Shown: positions 50,322 through 58,605 of the stretch, piece after piece | Numbering within the stretch: the stretch's first letter is position 1 | Layout of the letters: each line of letters opens with the position of its first letter | Assembly (NCBI RefSeq): GCF_016862215.1 | Contig: NZ_BOMN01000040.1 | Span: 172,639 to 236,638, forward strand | From: Winogradskya humida | GTDB lineage: Bacteria; Actinomycetota; Actinomycetes; Mycobacteriales; Micromonosporaceae | Reading direction: 5' to 3' | Length of the DNA: 64,000 nt | The notes under the pieces: model-generated | Told to the model about the DNA's origin: nothing | Databases searched by the model: none | The model's input: only the letters and a program-made list of their open reading frames with translations | Made by a program: the position numbers and the translations under genes

Positions 50322-50885
50322 TCACCACAGGGGCCAGTCGTTGGTGGTGATCCATCGGGCGGCTACGAAGCCGGCTGCGATGGACAGGCCGAGGGCGCTG
50401 CTGACCGCTACTCCTACGGCGACGCCGCGGTTGCCGATGAAGGTGAGGAGGGCGGCTGTCAGCCAGGCGGAGACGGCGGCGGCGAATGTCCACCAGGCGT
50501 ACGACATGAGGTCGCGGCCGAGGGCTCCGAAGAGGGCGAACCAGAGCGCTGTCGCTCCGATGCCGGCCAGGAGCGGGCCCGCTGAGATGGCGTGGGGTTC
50601 GCGATAGACCGGGCGGGGTGGCAGGCTCGGCGGGAACGCGGGCGGGCGGCCCATCGGTGCCATGCCAGGCGGCATCGCGTAAGGCGCATTCGCATACGGC
50701 CCGTTCGCATACGGCCCATTCGCATGTGGCGCAGTCGCGTAGGGCGCATTTGCGTACGGCGCAGTCGCGTAAGGCGGCATCGTGGGAGGCCGGCTCGGCT
50801 GGAGGGTCTGCGCCGGCTGCGCGGACGTGGGCAGCCAGCCGGGCGGTGGTGTCGAGGAGCCCCAGCCGCCGTGCTGTTCCGTCAT
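50322..50885 (-). CDS. Four-TM membrane protein with PYA-repeat N-terminus
   Basis: The 187-aa protein begins with about 95 cytoplasmic residues rich in Pro, Ala and Tyr, with repeats of the type PYANA, PYATA, PYANG. Four TM helices follow (about residues 100-117, 122-140, 143-160, 165-180). The repeats are 12-15 bp units at DNA level. TAAGGT is 7 nt before ATG 50885, so the mRNA may be leaderless. No function is known; the N-terminus suggests a phase-separating or adaptor tail. Confidence 0.7.
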   Translation of the reverse strand: MTEQHGGWGSSTPPPGWLPTSAQPAQTLQPSRPPTMPPYATAPYANAPYATAPHANGPYANGPYANAPYAMPPGMAPMGRPPAFPPSLPPRPVYREPHAISAGPLLAGIGATALWFALFGALGRDLMSYAWWTFAAAVSAWLTAALLTFIGNRGVAVGVAVSSALGLSIAAGFVAARWITTNDWPLW

Positions 50886-50949
50886 GTCACTCACCTTATC
50901 CACGGCCGGCAGGTCAGCGGGGATGGATGACTTCTGCCAGGATGGCGCC

Positions 50950-51690
50950 GTGGTTTCCCTGCGTACGTTCTCGGTCCTGACCGTTGCCGTGTTCTCGCTT
51001 GCCGCGTGCGGCTCGCCGAGCGACGACTCGTCAAGCTCGGCGACACCGCAGTTCGTGGATCCGCCCTCGACGGCGGCGACGGAGTCCGCTGACCCGCCGG
51101 CAGCCGCGGGTAAAGCCAGCGCGCCGCCGTCCACGAGCCCGAGCCCGAGTCCCAGCAAAAGCCCGAGCAAGACCGCGACCACCGTGAAGTACACATTCCC
51201 GGTGAAGGCCTCGAACGTCGACTACCACCCGACGCACAGCAAGTATCCGGCGACGGACATCTTCGCCGACTGCGGTGAGCCGGCGGTCGCCACGACCAGT
51301 GGTGTCGTGCTCGAGGTGAGCCTCAAGGACGAGTACGTGAAGGGGCAGCCGGACGGTCCGCTCAACGGCGGCCTCTCCGTGTCGATCCTTGGCGATGACG
51401 GGGTGCGTTACTACGGCTCGCACCTGAGCAAGGTGCTGTCGGGGATCAAGGCCGGGGTCCGGGTCACGGCGGGCCAGCAGGTCGGCAAGGTCGGGCACAC
51501 CGGTAACGCCAACGGCGTCTGCCACCTGCACTACGGCATCTCGCCGGCGTGCGCGAAGACGGGCGACTGGAAGGTCCGGCGCGGTGTGATCTGGCCGGCG
51601 ACGTTCCTGGACTCGTGGCGTAAGGGTGGCAACAAGAGCCCCGTCGCGAAGGTGAACTCATGGGCGAAGGCCAACAACTGCAAGGCCTGA
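50950..51690 (+). CDS. M23-family peptidase lipoprotein
   Basis: The 246-aa protein starts at GTG 50950, has a lipoprotein signal with FSLAAC, and a Ser/Pro-rich linker of about 60 residues. The M23 domain has the zinc ligands H-x6-D in HSKYPATDIFADCG and HLH in GVCHLHYG, so it looks active as a peptidoglycan endopeptidase. CAGGAT is 6 nt before the GTG and may be a -10. The gene is divergent from the PYA-repeat membrane protein, with 64 bp between starts. It should be anchored on the outer face of the membrane. Confidence 0.9.
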   Translation: MVSLRTFSVLTVAVFSLAACGSPSDDSSSSATPQFVDPPSTAATESADPPAAAGKASAPPSTSPSPSPSKSPSKTATTVKYTFPVKASNVDYHPTHSKYPATDIFADCGEPAVATTSGVVLEVSLKDEYVKGQPDGPLNGGLSVSILGDDGVRYYGSHLSKVLSGIKAGVRVTAGQQVGKVGHTGNANGVCHLHYGISPACAKTGDWKVRRGVIWPATFLDSWRKGGNKSPVAKVNSWAKANNCKA

Positions 51691-51715
51691 CGGCCGGGTG
51701 TGCGAGAGTCGGCCC

Positions 51716-52711
51716 GTGAATGTCGCGGTCATCGGTCTCGGACTCATCGGCGGCTCGCTGCTGCGCGCCCTCGCCGCCCACGGCCATCACGTCACCGGTT
51801 ACGACCTGGCGTCCTCGACCCGGGCCGAGGCGACCGCCATGGCCAGGGCCGCGGGTGCCCACCACTTCGCCGACCCTTCGATCCGCCCGGTCGAGATCAA
51901 GGGCGCCTGGCACGTCACCGACAGCGTCGCGGAAGCGGTGACGGACGCCGAGGTGGTGGTGCTCGCCGTACCGCTGCCCGCAGCGCCCGCCGTTCTCGCC
52001 GACCTGAGTGGCTTCCCCGGCCTGATCACCGACGTCACCTCGGTGAAAGGCCCGGTCCGTGATCTGATGGGCGGCCTGCGCTACGTCGGCGGGCATCCCA
52101 TGGCCGGCAAGGAGTCGTCGAGTTTCCTCGCGTCCGACCCGCACCTGTTCGACGAGTGCGCGTGGGTGCTCTGCTTGGAGCCTGGCGGCACCGGCCTGGC
52201 CGACTGGGTCACGCTGGCCCGCCTCTACACGTCCATCGGCGCCCGGGTCGTGCCCGCGACGGCTGACGAACACGACCGGGCCGTTGCCCGGATCAGCCAC
52301 GTTCCGCACCTGCTGGCCGCGGCGCTCAGCAACCTGATCGAAGACAACCCTTTGGCGGGTACGCTCGCCGCCGGCTCTTTTCGCGACGGTACGCGGGTAG
52401 CCGCCACCCGCCCCGAACTCATCGCGGCGATGTGCGGCGGCAACGCGGACGCCGTACGCGAAGCAATGGAACTTGTTCTTTCCGACCTGTCGATTTTTAC
52501 GGAATCGCTCGACTCCGTCGACGAGTTGACCGGGCTCCTGCGCCGGCCCGGTGAGCTTCGGCGGGGGTGGCCGGCAGCTCCGGGCGTACCCGTGGAAATC
52601 GGTCTTGATCGGGAATCTCTGCTGGCGCTCGGGCGCGCGGGCGGATGGGTCACCCGGGTGGGCGACACGGCGATCGGAATGCGGCCGGAAACTGACCTGA
52701 AAGCGTCCTAA
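51716..52711 (+). CDS. tyrA: Prephenate dehydrogenase
   Basis: The 331-aa NAD(P)-dependent enzyme converts prephenate to 4-hydroxyphenylpyruvate for tyrosine. The N-terminal Rossmann motif is VIGLGLIGGSLLRALAAHG. Further landmarks are VLAVPLPAAPAVL, VTSVKGPV, GGHPMAGKE and the HxxxH-like segment ARISHVPHLLAAAL. I start at GTG 51716, one of two GTGs. Length is usual, with no ACT domain. It lies 26 bp after the M23 gene and before a DinB protein, with no other aromatic gene nearby. Confidence 0.93.
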   Translation: MNVAVIGLGLIGGSLLRALAAHGHHVTGYDLASSTRAEATAMARAAGAHHFADPSIRPVEIKGAWHVTDSVAEAVTDAEVVVLAVPLPAAPAVLADLSGFPGLITDVTSVKGPVRDLMGGLRYVGGHPMAGKESSSFLASDPHLFDECAWVLCLEPGGTGLADWVTLARLYTSIGARVVPATADEHDRAVARISHVPHLLAAALSNLIEDNPLAGTLAAGSFRDGTRVAATRPELIAAMCGGNADAVREAMELVLSDLSIFTESLDSVDELTGLLRRPGELRRGWPAAPGVPVEIGLDRESLLALGRAGGWVTRVGDTAIGMRPETDLKAS

Positions 52712-52752
52712 CCTGGGCGGGAAAGCCCAGCGAAATGGACAGGAGAACGCTC

Positions 52753-53325
52753 ATGCCCGGTCAGGTCGGCGCCATCAGCAACGAACGTGAGGGACTGCTC
52801 GCCTACCTCACCCAGATGCGTTACGTCGTGCGCCTGACGGCCTTCGGCCTTACCGAGGACCAGCTCAGAACCGCCGCATCGGCCAGCCCGCTCACGGTCG
52901 GCGGTCTGATCAAGCATTGCGCCTCCACCGAGGAAAACTGGATCGACACGGTACGCCGTGAGCAGCGCCCGGTCGACTATGCCGCCTACGAGAACAATTT
53001 CCGGCTGGCCGACGGCGAAACGATCGAGGACGTGTTCGCCGACTACGACCGCATCGCCGCGAAAACCGAGAAGACAATCGCGGAAATCGACGACCTCGAC
53101 CATCCCGTCCCGGTCGACCACACGGTCCCCTGGAACCCGAAAGACATCGACAACTGGTCGGTACGCTGGGTCCTGCTCCACCTGATCCAGGAAACCGCCC
53201 GCCACGCAGGCCACGCCGACATCATCCGCGAATCAGTCGACGGCGCCACGGCGTACCCATTAATGGCCGCCGCCGAAGGCTGGCCCGAATCCCCCTGGAT
53301 GAAGCCCTGGAAAGCATCAGCCTGA
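52753..53325 (+). CDS. DinB-superfamily protein, DUF664 type
   Basis: The 190-aa four-helix protein starts at ATG 52753 behind GGAG. The metal-binding His pattern is visible in LTVGGLIKHCASTEENWID and in LLHLIQETARHAGHADIIRE. DUF664 DinB proteins are numerous in actinobacteria and include mycothiol-dependent enzymes. The substrate is unknown. Its TGA overlaps a CTG that is the probable start of the next gene. Confidence 0.9.
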   Translation: MPGQVGAISNEREGLLAYLTQMRYVVRLTAFGLTEDQLRTAASASPLTVGGLIKHCASTEENWIDTVRREQRPVDYAAYENNFRLADGETIEDVFADYDRIAAKTEKTIAEIDDLDHPVPVDHTVPWNPKDIDNWSVRWVLLHLIQETARHAGHADIIRESVDGATAYPLMAAAEGWPESPWMKPWKASA

Positions 53326-54083
53326 CGGGCGCCGGCCACTACAAAACCTTCGGCTCCGGCCCACCCGTCGTGATCCTCAGCAACCCGCGCGCCGACCCGG
53401 GCTGGTGGGCCCGCCCGCTCGTGACGGCGCTGGTCAACGCCGGCTACCAGGCCCTCACGTTCGTCCACAGCGCCGACGGCCCGGCTCCTGCGGCGGTGGC
53501 GGCCCTCCTGGACCATCTGGGCGGGCCGCCGGTGCGGTTGCTCGGCTGGTCCCAGGGCGCGGCCATCGCCCAGGAAGCCGCCCTCCTCCGCCCGTTACGG
53601 ATAGTGGGCGCGGCCCTGATCGCACCGTACGGTCGGCAGAACAGCATCGACCGCGTCCTGCAATCAGCGTGGCAGCGTCTGGACGCGTCGGATGCGTCGC
53701 TGGACCCGGTGCGGCTCGCGTTGCTGCTGCTCACCAGCTATCCGCCGGCCCTATTGAGCGACGACGCGTTCCTGGACCACCTGCTGCCCAACCTGCAGGC
53801 CTGGTCTGCGGACACCAACCCGGCGGCCGCCGCACAAGCTCGCGAATTCATCGAAACGCACCGGGACAGGCTGGCGGCACTGGCCGACATTCGGGTGCCG
53901 TGCCTGGTGATGGGCTTCGCGCAGGACACGGACACCTTCGCGGCCCGTGCGCGCGAGGTGGCGGCGGCGATCCCGCACAGCCGCTACCTCGAACTCCCCG
54001 GCGCCGGTCACCTCACCCCGGTGACCCATCCCGACCAGGTGATCGCGCCGGTCCTCGCGTTCTTCAGCGAGCTGGATGCCTAA
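53322..54083 (+). CDS. Alpha/beta hydrolase, probable CTG start
   Basis: The 253-aa protein is an alpha/beta-fold hydrolase: GPPVVILSNPRADPGWWARPLV, nucleophile elbow GWSQGAAIAQEAAL (S in the GWSQG motif) and the C-terminal GAGHLTPV His. The first ATG/GTG start in frame would drop the first beta strand. A CTG at 53322 lies in a 4-bp overlap with the DinB stop, with GGAAAG 7 nt before it, and gives the expected N-terminus (LTGAGHYKTFGSGPP). I therefore call CTG. The substrate is unknown. Confidence 0.8.
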   Translation: MTGAGHYKTFGSGPPVVILSNPRADPGWWARPLVTALVNAGYQALTFVHSADGPAPAAVAALLDHLGGPPVRLLGWSQGAAIAQEAALLRPLRIVGAALIAPYGRQNSIDRVLQSAWQRLDASDASLDPVRLALLLLTSYPPALLSDDAFLDHLLPNLQAWSADTNPAAAAQAREFIETHRDRLAALADIRVPCLVMGFAQDTDTFAARAREVAAAIPHSRYLELPGAGHLTPVTHPDQVIAPVLAFFSELDA

Positions 54084-54322
54084 GCTTCCTCGCGAGTCTC
54101 GACCGGCGTGGTCCACGCGATCGCCTTCTCAATGAGATTCCAGGCGAAATAACACCCGACGGCCAGCGGGACCATGACGTACCAGCGTCCCAGCACGCCG
54201 AAGTCCTCCGAGCGTCCCATCGTGTGCAGAACACTGAGCGCAGCGAGCGGCGCGCAGGAAACGGCGATGACCAGCCGGCGGAGCCAGATGCGGGCGGGGG
54301 ACTCGGTGCTCGAACTCTCCAT
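54080..54322 (-). CDS. Small two-TM membrane protein (80 aa)
   Basis: From ATG 54322 the protein reads MESSSTESPARIWLRRLVIAVSCAPLAAL and has two TM helices (about 18-35 and 46-68). The C-terminus is charged (TTPVETREEA). The gene is convergent with the hydrolase, overlapping by its stop codon. There is no known family. Confidence 0.55.
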   Translation of the reverse strand: MESSSTESPARIWLRRLVIAVSCAPLAALSVLHTMGRSEDFGVLGRWYVMVPLAVGCYFAWNLIEKAIAWTTPVETREEA

Positions 54323-54478
54323 GCCCAACAGCCTGGCAGTCACGATGCCCCGCGCGGATCTGGCTGCGGCCGGAGAGCCGTCTATACCCAGGGGCATAGA
54401 GGCGGACCCAGGGCATAGCTGCGGCTTACCGATGAAAAGCGAATCGCCCGGCAGCGAGAGCTACCGGGCGATCAACGG

Positions 54479-54565
54479 CGGTGGTGAAGGGATTTGAACC
54501 CTTGGAGGGCTTGCACCCTCACACGCTTTCGAGGCGTGCTCCTTAGGCCGCTCGGACACACCACC
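54479..54565 (-). tRNA. tRNA-Ser (anticodon CGA)
   Basis: The minus strand folds into a class II tRNA: acceptor stem GGTGGTG with CACCACC, a D-loop GAGCGGCCTAAGG, anticodon stem CACGC / GCGTG with loop CTCGAAA, a long variable arm (GTGAGGGTGCAAGCCCTC region) and T-loop GTTCAAATC. The discriminator is G and CCA is not encoded. The anticodon reads UCG serine codons. Confidence 0.95.
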
Positions 54566-54684
54566 GTGAAGTAGAATAACTGACCGGCTGGGGCGTCTGT
54601 AGGCGGGTAACCCCAAACCGGATCAGGGCTCGAAGTGCCAGGTCCTGGCGTCCGGGCGGCGGGCGCCTGGCAGGATCAGCTTTC

Positions 54685-55392
54685 ATGAGTGTTCACATCG
54701 GCGCGAAGCCGGGCGATATCGCTGAGCGGGTTCTGCTTCCCGGGGATCCGATGCGGGCGAAGTGGATCGCTGAGACGTTTCTGAAGGACCCGGTCTGTTA
54801 TACGCAGGTTCGGGGGATGCTGGGGTTCACCGGCACGTGGCAGGGCGTGCCTGTTTCGGTGCAGGGGTCGGGCATGGGGATGCCGTCGGCCTCGATCTAC
54901 ACGCATGAGCTGATCAACGAGTACGGCGCGAAGTCCATCATCCGGATCGGGTCGTGCGGGGCGCTGGCGATGGATCTGCAGCTCGGGGATGTCATTGCGG
55001 CGATCGGGTCGGCCACCGACTCGAACATGAACCGGTTGCGCTTTGACGGGCTGGTGGACTACGCGCCCGTGGCTGATTTCGGGCTGCTGCGGACCGCGGC
55101 CGAGGTCGCTGAGCGGCGGAACGTTCCGCTGCGGGTGGGTCCGATTCTGGCCGCTGACGAGTTCTACACGGACCGGCCCGACCTGTACGACCGGCTCGCC
55201 GACTACGGCGTGCTTGCGGTCGAGATGGAGTCGGCTGCCATCTACACGATCGCGGCCAAGTTCGGGGTGAAGGCGCTGACGATTCTGACCGTCAGCGACC
55301 ACATCAAGCGTGGCGACAAGATGGATGCCGCGCAGCGCGAGCAGGGCTTCTCCGACATGGTGCAGATCGGCCTCGACACGGCTATTGCCTAG
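54685..55392 (+). CDS. deoD: Purine nucleoside phosphorylase, DeoD type
   Basis: The 235-aa enzyme splits purine nucleosides with phosphate in the salvage pathway. Key features: HIGAKPGDIAERVLLPGDPMRAKWIAE, the GSGMGMPSASIYTHEL phosphate-binding stretch, GSCGAL, VEMESAAIY and the SDH motif near the end. The hexameric, E. coli-like subfamily is indicated by length and sequence. The stop TAG at 55390-55392 is the first base triplet of a 21-bp repeat. The gene is convergent with tadA. Confidence 0.95.
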   Translation: MSVHIGAKPGDIAERVLLPGDPMRAKWIAETFLKDPVCYTQVRGMLGFTGTWQGVPVSVQGSGMGMPSASIYTHELINEYGAKSIIRIGSCGALAMDLQLGDVIAAIGSATDSNMNRLRFDGLVDYAPVADFGLLRTAAEVAERRNVPLRVGPILAADEFYTDRPDLYDRLADYGVLAVEMESAAIYTIAAKFGVKALTILTVSDHIKRGDKMDAAQREQGFSDMVQIGLDTAIA

Positions 55393-55452
55393 TCGGTGCG
55401 CCGGAAAAAATAGTCGATGCGCCGGAACAACTAGTCGGCGTGCCGGAAGAAT
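55390..55452. repeat. 21-bp direct repeat (three copies) over the deoD and tadA stops
   Basis: Units TAGTCGGTGCGCCGGAAAAAA, TAGTCGATGCGCCGGAACAAC and TAGTCGGCGTGCCGGAAGAAT (each here as its first 12 bases TAGTCGNNGYGC plus CGGAA) begin at 55390, 55411 and 55432. The third unit encodes the tadA C-terminus. In the deoD frame each unit starts with an in-frame TAG, so deoD has three in-frame stops. Confidence 0.9.
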
Positions 55453-55886
55453 CCGCGCATCAGGGCCGCGCATTCGGCTTTCAGGACGCCCGTGTAGACC
55501 TCTGGGCGGTGGTTCAGGCGTCGATCCCGGACCACGTCCCAGAGGGACCCGACCGCGCCCGTCTTCGGCTCCCAGGCGCCGAAGACGAGCGTGCCGATCC
55601 GGGCCAGCACCAGCGCGCCGGCACACATCGTGCACGGCTCCAGCGTCACCACGAGTGTGCAGCCATCCAGGCGCCAACTGCCGGTGACGGCAGCGGCGCG
55701 ACGCAGCGCGAGCACCTCGGCGTGGGCGGTCGGATCCCCGGCCGCCTCACGCTCGTTGCCGGCCGTGGCCAGCTCGTTTCCGGCCGCGTCGTAGATCACC
55801 GCGCCCACCGGCACGTCCTCCGCCGATGTGGTGGCGACGGAGAGCGCCCGCCGCATCCACGTCTCGTGCAGAGGGCGGGCCATCAC
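55431..55886 (-). CDS. tadA: tRNA-specific adenosine deaminase
   Basis: TadA makes inosine at the wobble position of tRNA-Arg. The 151-aa sequence has the zinc/catalytic motifs HAEVLAL (HAE) and PCTMC in LEPCTMCAGAL. A GTG at 55886 overlaps the upstream stop by 4 bp; an ATG at 55883 is an alternative. It forms an operon with the tRNA adenosine deaminase-associated gene, a typical actinobacterial pair. The 3' end is duplicated in two further partial copies in the gap to deoD. Confidence 0.95.
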   Translation of the reverse strand: MMARPLHETWMRRALSVATTSAEDVPVGAVIYDAAGNELATAGNEREAAGDPTAHAEVLALRRAAAVTGSWRLDGCTLVVTLEPCTMCAGALVLARIGTLVFGAWEPKTGAVGSLWDVVRDRRLNHRPEVYTGVLKAECAALMRGFFRHAD

Positions 55887-56419
55887 GCGTCGCGCAGCTC
55901 TTCGAGCTCGTCGCCGGCGCCCAGCTTCTGGCAGATCTCAGCGGTCACGTCCGCCGGCAGCATCCCCTCAAGACCACAGAGGGTGAGCAGCCGGTGCGAA
56001 CTGATCCCCAGATCCGCGAGCAGCTCGACATCGCCCACAGGGTCGGCGTCGGGGTCGGCGGCGGGCCGCTCGTCCTCGTCGTCATCACCCTGCGGCGCGG
56101 CCAGCTCGTCGATCTCCAAGGACGGCGCCTCCACATCGGCGAGCAGCAGCGCACCGAGGCGCGACTCGTCCGCGAAGGCCGAATCAGACCCGAAGACCCG
56201 CAGGTCATCGCCCTCATCCAGGCGAATAATCACCAAATACTGATCGTCGGCCTCGACGAACAGCAACGACAACTCGGCATCGGGCTCGGCATCGCGCAGC
56301 CGGTCGACAACCTCGTCGATATCGGCCACCCCGGTGAGCTCCACCTCGGATGCCGTCCAGCCGTTCTTGCCCCGAGCGACGCCGGCAGCGAAAGTCGACA
56401 CGAATCCCCCCACGAACAT
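55883..56419 (-). CDS. tRNA adenosine deaminase-associated protein
   Basis: The 178-aa protein matches the actinobacterial family always found next to tadA: VADIDEVVDRLRDAEPDAELSLLFVEADDQYLVIIRLDEGDDLRVFGSDSAF, then an acidic stretch and ISSHRLLTLCGLEGMLPADVTAEICQKLGAGDELEE. Its biochemical role is unknown. The start may be ATG 56419 or the GTG at 56401, which has GGGGGG upstream. Its stop overlaps tadA, so the two are coupled. Confidence 0.92.
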   Translation of the reverse strand: MFVGGFVSTFAAGVARGKNGWTASEVELTGVADIDEVVDRLRDAEPDAELSLLFVEADDQYLVIIRLDEGDDLRVFGSDSAFADESRLGALLLADVEAPSLEIDELAAPQGDDDEDERPAADPDADPVGDVELLADLGISSHRLLTLCGLEGMLPADVTAEICQKLGAGDELEELRDA

Positions 56420-56594
56420 CTGTTCTCAGCGAGTGACGGTAGCGGCTGCATCGGCCCGAACGCAGCGCCACGCCCCGAAGGAGACAAAGACCAGGTGCGT
56501 GCTGGGTCACTCTCTTTCCCCAGCACCCCCACCACAAGCCCCCAGTCGCCCGCCCGACACGTGCAGTTCCGGGCCGGATTCTAGGATCTCGGGC

Positions 56595-56999
56595 ATGCGG
56601 CGGTTGGTAGCTCTGGGCGGGGCCGGGGTAATTGTCGCCCTGGGCCTGGTGGTCCGGGCGGTGGGTGGTGGGGCGTTCGCGGCGAATGCTGGGACGGTGC
56701 TCTACGCGACCATGGTGTTTGCCGGTGTCTACGTTGTGTGGCCGCGGGTTCATCCGGGCGTTGCCGGCGTTCTGGCGGTTGCCTTTTGCTGGGCGATCGA
56801 GCTTCTGCAGCTGACCTCGCTGCCCGCGGAGCTGAGCGCCCGCAGCACCCTCGCGAGGCTGGTGCTGGGTTCGTCCTTCGACTGGGCCGACATGGCCTGG
56901 TATCCGGTGGGTGTCGTGCCGGTGGTGGTTATCGCGCTCGGATGGCGGCGCGTAACCAGGTCGGGTTCGGGTTTACGTGGGGTTCGCCGCGCAGGATGA
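56595..56999 (+). CDS. DUF2809 membrane protein
   Basis: The 134-aa protein has four TM helices, with the DUF2809 signature GTVLYATMVFAGVYVVWPRVHPGV and CWAIELLQLT in the centre and SSFDWADMAWYPVGV after. TAGGAT is 7 nt before ATG 56595, giving a leaderless start. Function is unknown. Its 3' end overlaps the convergent glutaredoxin-like gene by 71 bp, an unusually long overlap. Confidence 0.88.
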   Translation: MRRLVALGGAGVIVALGLVVRAVGGGAFAANAGTVLYATMVFAGVYVVWPRVHPGVAGVLAVAFCWAIELLQLTSLPAELSARSTLARLVLGSSFDWADMAWYPVGVVPVVVIALGWRRVTRSGSGLRGVRRAG

Positions 57000-57339
57000 C
57001 CGTGGGGACCGTTTCGTTGCCGTCGGCGACTGCTCGGACGGCGGCGGCCGCGGCGGGGTCCTTCCAGATGTCGACCCAGTGGAGGCGGCGGCTCTGGAAG
57101 GCCAGGGTGGTTCGCAGGCGCAGGCAGAAGGGGCAGCCCGGGCGCCAGTAGACGATGGGTTTTCCGTCGGCAGCGCTGCGGGCCTGGGCCTCGGCCGCCG
57201 GGATGGACGTCGGGAAGGCCAGGGGTGAGGCGGCCAGTGCGAAAAGCACCATGATCACGAACAGGACCGTGCGGCCGGTGACCGCCGCCACAATGGCGAC
57301 CACCAGCAGAATTAGCGTGAGGAGCCATCGGCGCGCCAT
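56929..57339 (-). CDS. Membrane-anchored glutaredoxin-like protein
   Basis: The 136-aa protein starts at ATG 57339 with two TM helices in the first 50 residues. A thioredoxin-fold domain follows with the redox motif CPFC in YWRPGCPFCLRLR and a later TVP in NETVPTVILRG. This resembles mycoredoxin-type proteins, which use mycothiol in actinobacteria. TACGGT is 7 nt before the ATG. It may reduce mixed disulfides near the membrane. Confidence 0.87.
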   Translation of the reverse strand: MARRWLLTLILLVVAIVAAVTGRTVLFVIMVLFALAASPLAFPTSIPAAEAQARSAADGKPIVYWRPGCPFCLRLRTTLAFQSRRLHWVDIWKDPAAAAAVRAVADGNETVPTVILRGEPHVNPNPTWLRAAIRAR

Positions 57340-57378
57340 GGTTTCGACCGTACGGGGCAGGGGCATGCTTCGCGACTG

Positions 57379-58605
57379 GTGATCACTATCGTTTCTCTCC
57401 TGCTGCTCGTGGGCGTGCTCGGCTTTGCCGTCGCGCGGCCTCGTGGTTTGCCGGAGGCGGTGGCCGCGGTGCCGGCGGCGGTGATCGTGGTGGTGTTCGG
57501 GCTCGTTTCGTGGCGGGATGCCGGGGACGAGCTGGTCGAGCTGGGGCCGACGGTGGGGTTTCTCGCGGCCGTTCTGCTGCTTTCGTACCTGGCGGATGAG
57601 GCCGGGGTCTTCAAGTTCGCCGGGGCGGTCGCGGCGCGTTGGAGCCGGGGCTCACCGCAGCGGCTGCTGGGGATCGTGTTTGTCATCGCCTCGGTGGTGA
57701 CGGCGGCGTTGAGTCTTGATGCCACGGTGGTGCTGCTGACGCCGGTGGTGTTCGCGACTGCTTCCACTCTGGGCGTACGCCCGAAGCCGCATGTCTATGC
57801 CTGCAACCACCTGGCCAATTCCGCGTCGCTGTTGCTGCCGGTCTCGAATCTGACGAACCTGTTGGCGCTGTCCGCGGCGGGGCTCTCGTTCGTGAGTTTC
57901 GCCGGGTTGATGGCGTTGCCGTGGCTGGCGGTGATCGGCGTCGAGTATCTGATTCTGCGGCGGTTCTTCGCTCAGGATCTGGGGACGCCGGAGCACTCGG
58001 CGCAGGTCGAGCCGGAGCGGGCGCCGAAGTTCGCGCTGGTGGTTCTCGGGCTGACGCTGGCGGGGTTCGCGGTTGCGGGGCCCGTGGGGGTGCATCCGGC
58101 GTGGGTCGCCCTGGTGGGTGCGATCGCTCTGGGCGTACGGATGAAAAAGCCGGTGACAACGCTCGTACGCAAAGCGAATCTCGGGTTCTGTCTTTTTGTC
58201 CTGGCGCTCGGGGTGGTGGTGCTGGCGGTGAGCCGGAGCGGGTTCGGCACGCTGGTGGATCGGGTGGCGCCGCAGCATGCGGATCTGCTCGGGTTGCTGG
58301 CGATGGCCGGGCTGGCCGCCGTGCTCGCGAACGTGCTGAACAACCTGCCGGCGACGCTGATGTTGCTGCCGCTGGCCGCGCATTCGCCGGGGCTGGTGCT
58401 GGCCGTGCTGCTGGGCGCCAACATCGGTCCGAATCTGACGTACGTGGGTTCGCTCGCGACTTTGCTGTGGCGGCGGATCCTGCACGGTCGCGGGCAACCG
58501 CCGGTGACCGGGGAGTTTCTGCGGCTCGGCGCGCTCACCGTACCGGCGTGCCTGATTGTAGGGGTAGCGTCGCTATGGGTAAGTCTGAGAGTGTCAGGGC
58601 TGTGA
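57379..58605 (+). CDS. ArsB/NhaD-type ion transporter
   Basis: The 408-aa protein has 10-12 TM helices and belongs to the ion transporter superfamily (SLC13/ArsB). It carries the paired signature loops SLDATVVLLTPVVFATAS and NLLNNLPATLMLLPLAAH-like NVLNNLPATLMLL, and the GANIGPNLTYVGSLATLLW motif. It could expel arsenite or take up citrate or sodium; no ars genes are present. GTG 57379 is the likely start. The UspA-like gene overlaps its stop by 4 bp. Confidence 0.87.
   Translation: MITIVSLLLLVGVLGFAVARPRGLPEAVAAVPAAVIVVVFGLVSWRDAGDELVELGPTVGFLAAVLLLSYLADEAGVFKFAGAVAARWSRGSPQRLLGIVFVIASVVTAALSLDATVVLLTPVVFATASTLGVRPKPHVYACNHLANSASLLLPVSNLTNLLALSAAGLSFVSFAGLMALPWLAVIGVEYLILRRFFAQDLGTPEHSAQVEPERAPKFALVVLGLTLAGFAVAGPVGVHPAWVALVGAIALGVRMKKPVTTLVRKANLGFCLFVLALGVVVLAVSRSGFGTLVDRVAPQHADLLGLLAMAGLAAVLANVLNNLPATLMLLPLAAHSPGLVLAVLLGANIGPNLTYVGSLATLLWRRILHGRGQPPVTGEFLRLGALTVPACLIVGVASLWVSLRVSGL

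Noticed and set aside
49963..50607. 214-codon plus-strand frame
   Set aside because: It is Arg-rich and opposite the small basic gene and the four-TM protein gene; no real protein pattern.
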